The position numbers and the translations under genes are program-made. This document shows positions 34,831-44,548 of a stretch of 64,000 nucleotides of DNA, piece by piece (position 1 is the stretch's first letter; each line of letters begins with the position of its first letter). The stretch is from contig CM037840.1 in NCBI GenBank assembly GCA_021234535.1, positions 7,057,094 to 7,121,093 of the forward strand, given 5' to 3'. The notes under the pieces are model-generated. The model made no database searches and was not told the DNA's origin. It was given only the letters and a program-made list of their open reading frames with translations. The stretch comes from Stichopus chloronotus. Lineage: Eukaryota; Echinodermata; Holothuroidea; Aspidochirotida; Stichopodidae.

Positions 34831-37276
34831 AATATGAACGAAATTAAGGAACATATCAATTCTCCTGGAGATCTCCGTTGTATTATCGTTAAAGACAAGT
34901 TTGGCTGTGGGTAAGTCTGCGTCTTTACAATTTCGGTCATGGTAAAATTTAGCCCTCGGTTTCATAATTGTTTTCAATTATCTTTTTCTCTGTGAAGTCG
35001 GTCCCAGTATTACAGATACGGGGCATCCCATTTACTGATACCTTTTCCCCCTTAAAAGTGTTTAGATTGTGCTCAGAATTTCAATCAAAGGAGTAAACGA
35101 CATCATTACTACGCACATACTCTATCAGGCAATAGACGGGAAAGATGTGAGAAGGTGATTAAGTCTTTCATATGTTCGTCTCCTCTGGAACTCTCTTCTG
35201 TCATTGATTTGTAACTGCTTATTGAATCGTGCATCATTACTAAATGTCAAATGTCCACTCGTAGTGATTACTTTACGTATACTTACTGTTCAGTACGCAT
35301 TATCCCTTGCCGCACTTTTGGTGGTTATTTGTCAATATTGCTCCAGAAACAAAGTAAATAATGTATTTTCTTCCACAACACCGTGTCAACAACGTAACTA
35401 CAAAGTTCAACAAGTTAGGGAGGCGTACCGTACAAGCCCTCAGTTTCTAGTTCATTCCTTCCATGACTTCGAACGTGTGAGAATAAAAACAGCATACTCA
35501 AGTACACAATTGAATTACCAAAAAAGTATTGGTGATGGCTTAATATCATTTTTACAGTTGTCAAGGTGCTTTATCTTACTACCTCATTGTTCTCAACCGC
35601 CTACATTACGGTTAGATTGGCTTTAGGACAGTAAGTTTCGTGGGTGAGTACCGTATACGTCTTCCTCTCTCTTGGGATCGATAGTTACATGCGTACTAGC
35701 ATATTTTTTATAATCGAATTATTATACGGTTATCTACGTGACTTGTATTTGTATTTTATTTACTTAATGTTTTATGTCAACAGCACGTATGTGTATATAT
35801 ACACACACGAAGTTAAGTGTTCAATGTAGCACTGCTGAATACAGTCACACTGATACAAGACCTATGACAAGTCGATAAGACTAATTCTTAGCACGCTGAA
35901 ATCCCTGCGAAGGAGTTGGCCAAATTTGCAAAAACAAATGTCAAATTCAGGATCATTGCAAAAAAAACAAAAAAAAACACGCACTATGTTCATACACTTA
36001 ACAAAACTAAGAAGCTGGCGGTGGAATTGAGGTAGGCTGCAGTGGCGTAGCCATTAGGGAGGGGGGGGGGGGCAGATGTAAATTGTCCCTGTCCCGGCTC
36101 TAAAAAAAAATAAAAAATATCGGAATTTTATTTGTTGACAAAATTGGCGGCATTGCAGTTGGAGATTGGGGGCTAGAACCCTCTACTTTTCACAGAGGTA
36201 GTTCTGTTGCTAGATAATAATCGGAACCTCGAAGCTACAGACTTTTGTAGGGAATGGGTTGAGGTGCTCAGTTTCTACAATTGGAAAGTTGATACTTAGA
36301 AGATAGTATTTTCCCTAGCGAGATTACCCACTTTTTAGCGCTTCGTGCGCTCATATGTATACACGTAACGCATTATGTGCGTACGTGCCTAATCCACGTT
36401 CCTTTCCCACCAGACCCCGGCTCTGTTCCCCACCAGAGCCATCTATTCACATTTATTCGTAAATAAATGGCTCTGCTTCCGACCCTCTCTGTCCGTTACT
36501 CATTTCACTCCCTCTCATTTCACTCCCCCTGTTCGGAAGTGTGACACCAGATCATCAAGAGACACCGGTCAACTACGGTTTTAAGAAATTTAGAAACTGA
36601 GGTCTCAGAGAAGATTCCATAAATCCCGAGGCCTAACAGAGACTATAGATCGAAGCCATTTTCACCATGCTGGGGTAGTGGGGCGGATGGTGGCTACAGT
36701 GGGCAGCGCAACATTGTTTCACCGAACATTCCGTCAATAATCCCCTTTTGCTGGTGGACATCTGCTTGGCATTAACAACTAATTGTATGACTTTCGGTAT
36801 GACTTTCGGGAAATGGGAGTGCTGTTTGTAGGTCCACGAACGGGGCGGTTAAAAAGAGTCTAACCCCACAAAAATTGAGCAAATGATTTATGTAAACAAT
36901 TCACCTTCATCTCTAGGAAAAAAAACTTTTTGAAACACAAAATCTCAAGATAAAGAATATTTGGAGGTCTTTAAGTAGGCACGAGAAGTGCCCTGCAATT
37001 TGGAAGCCTGTTGGATCTCTTGTGTTGGTATGCTACACACCAACACGCCGACCTTGAGAATTTTTAAAAGGTTAACGAGTGATGGGGATGAATTCAGTGG
37101 GTGAGATTTGAGAATATTCTGAATATTATTCAAATTATAACCATCCTTTCATAGATTGATGTTTACCTCATTAATTGAGATATTGCAGACACGAAACCTC
37201 GTTGCACGGCTGGGTAAACGGCAGCTTGAGACTGTCAGTGTGGTAGGAAGTACCCTGGCTTAATAGTAACATGTAA
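34831..37276. other. Intergenic, little recognised
   Basis: The 140-aa ORF at 35204-35626 starts at a non-ATG codon and shows no domain. There is a G-run at 36059-36072 after CAGTGGCGTAGCCATTAGG, a common transposon-edge phrase. 37150-37205 shares ATTGATG...ATTAATTGAGATATTG with 42960-43015 (diverged dispersed repeat). Confidence 0.45.
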
Positions 37277-37475
37277 AGAAAAAGAACTCCCTGAAAAGTA
37301 AAAATTTTGACTTTAATGTCAAAATTTTGAAATTACAGGTCAAACTTTTGACCTAAGAGAGTCAAAATTTTGAGATTAAAAGTCAAAATTTTGACTTTGC
37401 GATAAAACGTCACAATTGTCAAAATTAAAGAGTCAAAATTTTGAAATGTAAAAGTCAAAATTGTGACTTTTGAAG
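37277..37475. repeat. Palindromic AAAGTCAAAATTTTGACTTT repeat cluster
   Basis: About nine occurrences of GTCAAAATTTTGA-like words, many palindromic in themselves, spaced 10-30 bp. It borders the inverted-repeat element that follows. Confidence 0.8.
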
Positions 37476-37534
37476 GTTTGTTTGTTTTTTCTTTGCATGT
37501 CCCTATTAAGCCACCGTACATCTGTAATCGGTGG

Positions 37535-37905
37535 GCCGCTCTAAATATTTAAAAAAAACCGGACCTTGTGCTGGATGTGTGGCACTTACTTGCGAATAAC
37601 GATCCTCTAATGTAAACCATTCTTTGTTACGTTAGGCTACATTTGGACAAATAGACCATGACCTGATAGTTTCCATAGCTTTTACAACTGTAAGAAGTAA
37701 GCCAATTCTCTCGAGTACTTTCAAATGCAGGAACAACAACACATTAATTTCCTAGTAGGGAATTGTTAGAAAGTTACCAATTGATAGTGGTTTCTGGTTT
37801 ATTGTTCAACTGTAGCCTAATTTCCAAAGAAAATGGTTGCATTAGGGGATCGTTATTCGCAAGGAAGTGCCACACATTTACCACAGGGTCCGATATTTAG
37901 CCCCC
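37535..37905. mobile_element. MITE with ~55-bp terminal inverted repeats
   Basis: Left 37541-37613 and right 37838-37900 are reverse complements over GTGTGGCACTT(A/C)CTTGCGAATAACGATCC(T/C)CTAATG and outward to CGGACC(T/C)TGTG. CTAAATAT lies at both outer edges. The left arm has a small A-rich insertion. The core is ~225 bp without coding capacity. Superfamily undetermined. Confidence 0.75.
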
Positions 37906-39457
37906 CCCCCACCCCCAAAAAAATTCTACTTCAATTAACACTCTAATTAGTCTCCTGAAATAAACGTGGCGTAGATGATATTTTTCAATTTTTATCAAAT
38001 AAGTGGGCAGATGCAAGATTAATGGTAAAGGTTCAATAGGATAAAGGTAAAATGTTCAAGAAATAACACATTGAGATGAAGGTTGATGTAGCACCTCCGC
38101 TTTGCTCTTCGATTAGCCACTTACATTCCTCAAGCAGTTGTTGTGAATTAAGTAAGACAATGCGGTCTTGGTGGATGTTGTTGTTGTTATTTTTTTCCTA
38201 AATGTTATAGCACAGCTTTTGTAACCCACAATCGAAAGGCAACGCTTCTACCAGATAGCTGCCACTTGGACAAGTGCAGCTCCGTCCATGCTCACACGAT
38301 AATAGAAAATATATACAATTTTATTTATTAATATAATAATATAATATAATTATAATATATAATAGAAAATAATAGAAACTTATAATTAAAAGCATTTTGT
38401 TAACTTTTAGTCTTTCAGTGAATCAATGCGTAAGTAAATCAACTTGTTTTGTGTCCAAACCTCAGTATATTTATAAATATCGATGAATGTAATTGAGTCA
38501 ATTTGATCTGTACATGCATAACTTCAGATTCATGTAAAGGAGCATCTTCTTGGCATTATGGAAGCAGTTGAATTTTCAAACGGCGTAGTTATAGGAAATG
38601 TTAAAGAGTTGGAGAAAGATTAAAGCTCTTCATTTTGTCAGTGGATAACGACAGCTATGAACTTCATGATAATGAGAGAAGTATGATTGTTTTTTTTTTC
38701 TTATCATCAGAGTACAATGTGTAGAAACCCAACAGTGAAAAGTGGGAAGGGGAAGACGGATAAGGGAGGGGTAAATGGGTGCACGGGCACCACAGACCTT
38801 CCAAAATATGACCAATGACCAGTTGTACCTCAAATTAATATTATATTACATGCATCTCACTGTTCCTCTTCTCGTCACAGTTTGATATAGATAGTCGTAC
38901 ACCATATTAAGATCAATGTTTTCGTGTGATTTTTTTTAGATAGAGGACCTTCTTCCATGCGCGAATTTAGTCACCTTCCTCCCCCCCCCCCCTCATAAAA
39001 TGGATCCGTTGGTGGAAGGGGTGAACCATGAAAGTAAAACTTAGTGTAAAAAGGTAAAAGAGAAATTGTCATCTGTCACGTCACGTGTAATAAAAGGAAA
39101 AATAAATTGTCATTTGTGACGTTCTTTCGTAAGACAGCGCTTGAAGAGAGAGGAAAAGAGAAATGTAAGTTTTGTTCTTCCATGTTTAAATTATCATAGC
39201 AGTGAAATTGGCTTTACAAAGCTCTCTTAGCCAGTGGAGATGGCCTTTGCTTCAATTTGGTGCGGTGTAATTTTAGTTAATGAAGATGGACGATGGGAGG
39301 AAGAACTGAGGTTAATTCTTTCTATGCATGCAGTAGCCACGTGGAAAAGTGTATATACGTCATTGAGGTATTACACACTTTAAGCATTGAGCCGACCTAG
39401 TTGAAAGCAGAAAATCAGAGTCATGTTGCTATTCTGATATTTGTATCACAATGTCTT
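37906..39457. other. Intergenic, nothing recognised
   Basis: C-run at 37901-37917 and 38980-38992, AT-only stretch 38320-38365. No gene supported. Confidence 0.45.
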
Positions 39458-40330
39458 TCACCGCCGTATATTTTGCACCTGTAGGTGAGCGCAGACAACA
39501 GTTACTAGACACAGACAAATTTTTCTGTTTGTAATTGTCCGGCCGGACAGGAAATACAGTTCACCGGACACAACTTCACTGAACATAATATGTTGATCAA
39601 CATAAAATTTAAAAGAATGTGTGAGAATCGAAGGATAATTATTACGAAACCAATTATAGATGAAAATTGCGATATTGTAACGGTTACGATTGTACAGTGT
39701 TGAAATGTTTAATTTCGCAAAGAGGGGTGTGATGTGGTAAAACATAGATTGCGTCCTTGTTGGGAGAGCACTGCTTCAGACAATATTACAGCAGGACAAA
39801 TCTGGAAGTACCAATACATTGTAAAACAACAGAAGAATGTAACTTGGTAATATACTGCGTAAGGGGGTAAGAATACCAGTTACCTTAGCTACTGTATTAC
39901 TTATGTATATAATGTGATCTGACCAACTTACATGTTGATAACTCCTAGAAACTTGACACTAGTCGAAATTCTAGTTTTAACGCCGCATATGTCAACATAT
40001 TGAATATTTCCATAAAATGGTTTACCCGGTGATCTGAAAACAGCAGTTGCAGTTTCTTTTTAACATTTGAAGATAACTTATTAACACAACACCAATATCG
40101 TGAATTATCAAATTTAGCCTGAATAGTTTCTATCAAGACTGTGTCTGGTCATGATTAGAGAAGAAAAGGTCTTTGCCATCAGCGTAAGAAATTACGTGTA
40201 GCCAACAATTGCTGACTTTATGCAGATCGTCGACATATAAAATGTATAGTAACGGACCCAGAATAGAGCAGAGCCATAAACAGATTGCTCTGGAATAGAA
40301 CCTTCTGGGCCGCCACAGCGTATAGAATTT
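39458..40330 (-). pseudogene. LINE reverse transcriptase remnant (CR1/Jockey type)
   Basis: Minus strand in several frames: CGGPEGSI (about 40318), GPLLYILYVDDLHKV (40260), SYADGKDLFFSNHD (40185), CCVNKLSSNVKK (40085), TRISTSVKFLGVI (39968), and the thumb part YHITPLFAKLNISTLYNRNR with AIFIYNW (39745-39600). These are the C-G-V-P-Q-G-S, Y-A-D-D and F-L-G-V blocks of LINE RTs. The catalytic YADD reads YADG, so it is inactive. The thumb region closely resembles the LINE at 49700-50349, implying the same family. Confidence 0.8.
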
Positions 40331-40544
40331 AACTTAGAACTGATGTTTATGATTCCATATCACCTCATGTTCTATCATACAGAAAAGGGTGTTCTCGAGA
40401 AATGATTTCAGCACATTACGGAAATTCTGTGAGGACTAGGTGCAGACGTGCACAACGAGCAATCTGAATCACTGATGAAATATACAATTCAACATACTTC
40501 GGGATTACGCGATGCAAAACATCAGATTTGCAACTCGTGGATTG
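40331..40544. other. Short stretch, possible LINE 5' remains
   Basis: May contain unreadable upstream RT sequence; nothing firm. Confidence 0.3.
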
Positions 40545-40990
40545 CCTAATTGTTATAGTTTCGATGGTCAAGGGTCATTTTGAGTCAACAACTATCAAAT
40601 TGTAAAACCTTGTAAACCTTGTAAATCTCGTGATAAATCACAAAGGGAAGCTTAAACAGATCTCACGTTTATCATGTAAGTTTACAACTCGAGTAAAAGC
40701 TGCCTTTTGTCTTTGATGATGTTCAAAATTCAGGTGAGGTCAACATTGGTCAAATAGTGAACATTGTAAACAGGATATCTCAAGGAAACAAGCTTCAACA
40801 GGTCCTATATGTGGTATGTAGGTGTATCATACTGAGTATAAAAATGTGTTATTTTGGAAGAGGTCAAAGGTCACTTGAGTTCAATAGGGGTAAATTGTGG
40901 AAACTTTGTAAACACTATACTACTTCAAGAAGGGAAGCTTGCATTGATCTCATAGTTGTTATGTAGGTGGAGTGTAGTACCATATGTACC
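40545..40990 (-). mobile_element. Half-site-array element fragment
   Basis: Minus-strand orientation. AGGTCAAAGGTCA at ~40860, then TTGAGTTCAATAGGGGTAA. Linkers ATATCTCAAGGAAACAAGC and GAAGGGAAGCTTGCATTGATC and the older unit near 40565-40700 (GGTCAAGGGTCA) match the family. No end modules. Confidence 0.6.
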
Positions 40991-41234
40991 ACAAAACCTG
41001 TTACATTTGATGGTGGCCATTTTGAGCAACAAGGGCAAATTTGTGTAAGCCATATACACACGTATGTGTGCTTAAATCAGGAAGGTTGGACTTGTCTCTT
41101 TCATTGTATGCAAATGTGCATATTGAGTAATAATGTCCACTATTAACTATTATCAGCAAATGTCATTGTGCGTACAGCAATTGTTACATCTGAGTTGGTG
41201 ACATGATAAATTACTGTAATGCTTTAAAATATAG

Positions 41235-41726
41235 CACCAATGGTGCAGGAGCTCAACACCATGAAAGGTACTATTTATATATCATTATACACAGTTCAGT
41301 TCACAGTTCACATGAACTACCATCCAAGGAATCTTGTGTCCACGTTAAAAATAAATCCATGGAAGCATGTGCGAGTAGCAGCATTTCAATATAATATTTC
41401 ATATAACGGGACATTGGACCCACATGGGGTCTTGGACTAAAAATCCCTGAACACCCTGAAGGGACCATTAACAGAACATCAGCGTGACAAACCACCAACA
41501 CTGTACAATAAAATCTGTAGGAACAGAAGCATTTTGGAGAATTTTATACTTGGGACCTTGGACCAAAAATTCATGAACTCCTGGAATGGTCCAACACCCA
41601 ACAAACATTGTATCTAAGTTTCAGACGAAGCATGTAGGAGGGAAAGCGTTTTGAACAAGTGTAGATAGACAAATAGGCAGATAGACAGATAGGCAGATAG
41701 ATAGACAGATAGACAGACAGACAGAC

Positions 41727-41757
<31 letters not shown>

Positions 41758-41850
41758 TAGACAGAGAGACAGATAGATGGATAGATGAATAGATAGAGCG
41801 ACGCCGCGTGATCGCAATAGCTCACACCAGGATGCTGGTATGAGCTAAAA
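41235..41850 (+). mobile_element. Pearl/Helitron-like element: array, GATA/GACA tract, terminal hairpin
   Basis: Array units of ~155 bp at 41240-41640 with ACAGAAGCATTTTGGAGAATTTTATA, GGACC(T/C)A.ATGGGGTC and GGACCAAAAATTCATGAAC (as at 27060-27650). Then (GATA/GACA)n at 41663-41798, and a terminal 13-bp stem with 4-base loop (41818-41830 with 41835-41847, one mismatch) followed by AAAAA. Array plus microsatellite plus end hairpin is the plan of the bivalve pearl elements, now grouped with non-autonomous Helitrons/Helentrons. The Tyr/Leu/Ser-rich ORFs on the minus strand are microsatellite translations. Confidence 0.65.
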
Positions 41851-42166
41851 ACCAACATGTTACAGATCCTCGCCTTAAATGCTGCATGTGAAATTCATAA
41901 AACAATTGACATAATGAAATAGTTGAAACTACAATGCAGTTGTGTATTGTGGTTCTGCACTTTAGTGTTACCGACGATGGGCTAAACTTCTATTAAACAA
42001 TATTCAAATCAATACTAACAAAACAATGTTGTGACATCCCACCCAGTTTGATATTTTTTCTTTATATTTCTTTTTTTTTTGGCAGACAAAACATCTCTAA
42101 ACATCTTTACTTCTTCCTTTGGGAAGTTGTGTGCGGGGTAAATTGCAGCAGTACGCCATTGTGGAC
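41851..42166. other. Upstream of candidate exon, nothing recognised
   Basis: AT-rich with a T-run at 42071-42080; possible 5' UTR at its right end. Confidence 0.4.
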
Positions 42167-42293
42167 ATGAAGACAGTTTGTCGTAACAACAGCTTGCTAT
42201 GGATATCTGCCTTCTGCATAATTGCGTGGATTCTCTGGACTATACACCAATCTTCGTCGAATTCCACTACACCACAATTTCTTAAAGGGAGGG
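42167..42293 (+). CDS. Candidate first exon of a type II (signal-anchor) membrane protein
   Basis: From ATG (context GACATGA): a short basic, Cys-containing N-tail (MKTVCRNN), a hydrophobic Trp-rich segment at residues 10-26, then a polar Ser/Thr stretch with an N-S-T sequon at residue 32. The exon ends AGG-G/GTGAGT, an excellent donor, phase 1. This plan (short cytosolic tail, one membrane segment, luminal stem) is typical of Golgi glycosyl- and sulfotransferases, but the catalytic part is not seen, so no enzyme is named. The frame is open further left to a TTG codon. 44391-44548 would splice in phase. A similar exon at 58978-59122 has the same plan and phase. Confidence 0.35.
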
Positions 42294-42954
42294 GTGAGTG
42301 ACGTCCTCAGAATCGAACTTTTGTATGCATCCAATTCCGAAGATCAAATAACCTGAGAATATTGTCGCCGTTTTAATCTCTGTGCTTCATATTTCTGTTT
42401 TAAAGGAGAACCACAGCGGCTGTTTCAGTTTCAACCTACACTTAGTATTCACAAACAGTTACGATCGTATTGGTGTTATTTTCGTAACGATTTCTTTCGA
42501 AATGTTACCCAAAATTGCCCACCGTTGTTTTGTGGAGCGTCGTCATGTTTGAAAAGTATGGGGCAGACGATCAGCTCTTTAATACGCGGCACATGCAATT
42601 GCCAGAACACGCGTAATACTTTGCCAAGTTAAGTAGGTTTACTGACGTTAACCTCTATGCATGTTATATGCAGAAGACCCAGTATTAATTTAGGATGTCT
42701 ATGTAGCTGTCCATTCATATCAAAATGAGACTATAGAATGATTTAAAAATTTGTGACATTCTCGTCGTTTCGAGAGGAACATTGTTGTGTGTATCAAAGT
42801 GATGGAGGTGCATTTGTGATGTCGCTGTACGTTGCATCGTGAGCATGGGCGTCAATCCTAGCGGGGAGGGGGAAGGGAACACGTTCAAAACATACTGTCG
42901 AGCGCGATTTAAAAGGTGAAAACATTCCAGAAAAAAGCAATCCAAGTGATTACC

Positions 42955-43135
42955 ATTTTCATAGACTGATGTTTCTTTAGTTAATTGAGAAATTGTAGAC
43001 ATAAAATCGTGAAGACTGAGTATGTGAACCTTGAGATGGCTGGGGAATGCCATTTCCAGCCATCTGGGGGTTTTTATGACAAATATTTTGTTTTACGATT
43101 CACGCCAACCGATGGTGGCTCTCAAGTTTGACAGT
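42955..43135. repeat. Dispersed repeat, hairpin and inverted CACCATCGGTTGGCG copy
   Basis: 42960-43015 matches 37150-37205 (diverged). 43034-43043 (AGATGGCTGG) pairs perfectly with 43056-43065. 43100-43135 holds CGCCAACCGATGGTGGCTCTC, the reverse of the repeat at 10794. Probably remains of one element. Confidence 0.45.
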
Positions 43136-43835
43136 CCTAAGCATGACCTTAGACCAGCTACTACCACGGTCGAAAGCCTTTGCATGCCCATGATAACGCC
43201 TTTGATCTCAAAATACTGACTTTTTTTTACATTCAATACCGTTCGAGTTCCATCACCAAAAACACCATCGTCAAATGCAAAAAAATAAAATTCAATTACC
43301 AACGCCTAGGTAACGTACACAATAACACCCCAAATCCTCAATCGAGTGCGCACATTATCCTACCCCCAACTTTCCATTTTATAATGGTGTGGTACTTTCC
43401 CACAGTTCGTGAGGTTTGCACTAAACAATGTTTAGTCTGTTATGATGAATTGGAATTAAGTTACTCTGCACATAAATTATGGATGATCGATTTCTTTTTT
43501 TTTTCTTTCCTTTTTTTGTCTTGTGCGTTGCAAAAGAGCTGGTAGGAAATGTTTTCTACAGTGATGTAAAAATTCGTCCATATCATACACATATCTTTTC
43601 CTTTAAAGTTTGAAAGTGAAACGGGGAAGTTTGTTCATATTGAAGAATATGAATAATTGCATCGTATTGTTTCCAGAGTCCGTGTCGCATGTATACCTAT
43701 ACCTTGTGCATTTAAAAAGAAAATACACAATTGTTCTCAAACCCTCGAATCCGATGATGCCTATACGCAAACGTTATAGCACAGATTTTAGCTGCTTTCG
43801 GGGAGAATCTGTTTTAATATCTATACCTGCAACTT
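43136..43835. other. Non-coding, nothing recognised
   Basis: AT-rich, possibly intron of the candidate gene. Confidence 0.4.
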
Positions 43836-44123
43836 CGGTGATCAAAATGATGGCGAGGGTGACGATCATAACGATAGTAACAGAAGTAGTGATGATATTA
43901 CAGGTGATGATAATGATGATGACTATAGTGATGATGATCACTATCGGGATGATGACTACGATATGGTTAGTGTATGACGATTATGACGACGATGACGATG
44001 ATAGCAATGATGACAATGATAATGATGATGATTATGATGTTGATGATGATGATACTGATAATGATGATGATAATGATGATGATGATTATAATGATAATGA
44101 TGATGATAATGATGATAATGATA

Positions 44124-44158
<35 letters not shown>

Positions 44159-44180
44159 AATGATGATGATGGTGGTGGAT
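43836..44180 (+). repeat. (GAT/AATGAT)n microsatellite, ~345 bp
   Basis: Starts diverged (GATGGCGAGGGTGACGATC) and becomes purer toward 44180. It produces long poly-Asp, poly-Met and poly-His/Tyr ORFs in different frames, none of them genes. Confidence 0.95.
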
Positions 44181-44390
44181 TACAGGGACGAAACAAATCA
44201 TCGAGGAATAAACCTAGCTGTTTCAATTCTCGCACTGACGACTTTTACCAACACTATAATCGACCTTGCTAATTCCATGACCTCAGTCATATCCCATCAG
44301 TAATTGCAGTAATTTGTGTCTTGGTGACTAATAATCTTATACATAAGATTTACGCGAATTGCTGCAATATTATTCTATTTTTACTCCCAG

Positions 44391-44548
44391 TTCTAAGATA
44401 CAAGCATTTTTACATTGCTAAGAATCTTGCAAAGGCATTCGGCTTTGATATTTATACCCATGAATGTCGGATTCGACTCTCAGACACATACCAATGGGAT
44501 GGGAGAACAAAGCAAGGGGCAGGTGACGACATTAAGCTTACGCAACAG
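44391..44548 (+). CDS. Candidate second exon of the 42167 gene
   Basis: Acceptor TTTTTACTCCCAG and donor CAG/GTAACA bound a 158-base open stretch. With the phase-1 exon at 42167-42293 it encodes V-LRYKHFYIAKNLAK, AFGFDIYTHECRIRL, SDTYQWDGRTKQGAG and DDIKLTQQ, ending phase 0. The mixed hydrophobic/charged composition looks coding. I do not recognise the family. It could equally belong to another gene or be a chance open stretch between splice-like sites. Confidence 0.3.

Noticed and set aside
35204..35626. 140-aa ORF
   Set aside because: Begins with a non-ATG codon in AT-rich sequence, no domain, and overlaps possible PLE remains on the other strand.
41571..41858. Tyr/Leu/Ser-repeat ORFs on the minus strand
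   Set aside because: Translations of the GATA/GACA tract inside the pearl-like element.
43610..44272. 220-aa ORF with long poly-Asp stretch
   Set aside because: It is the translation of a (GAT)n microsatellite; no conserved domain, splice or start context.
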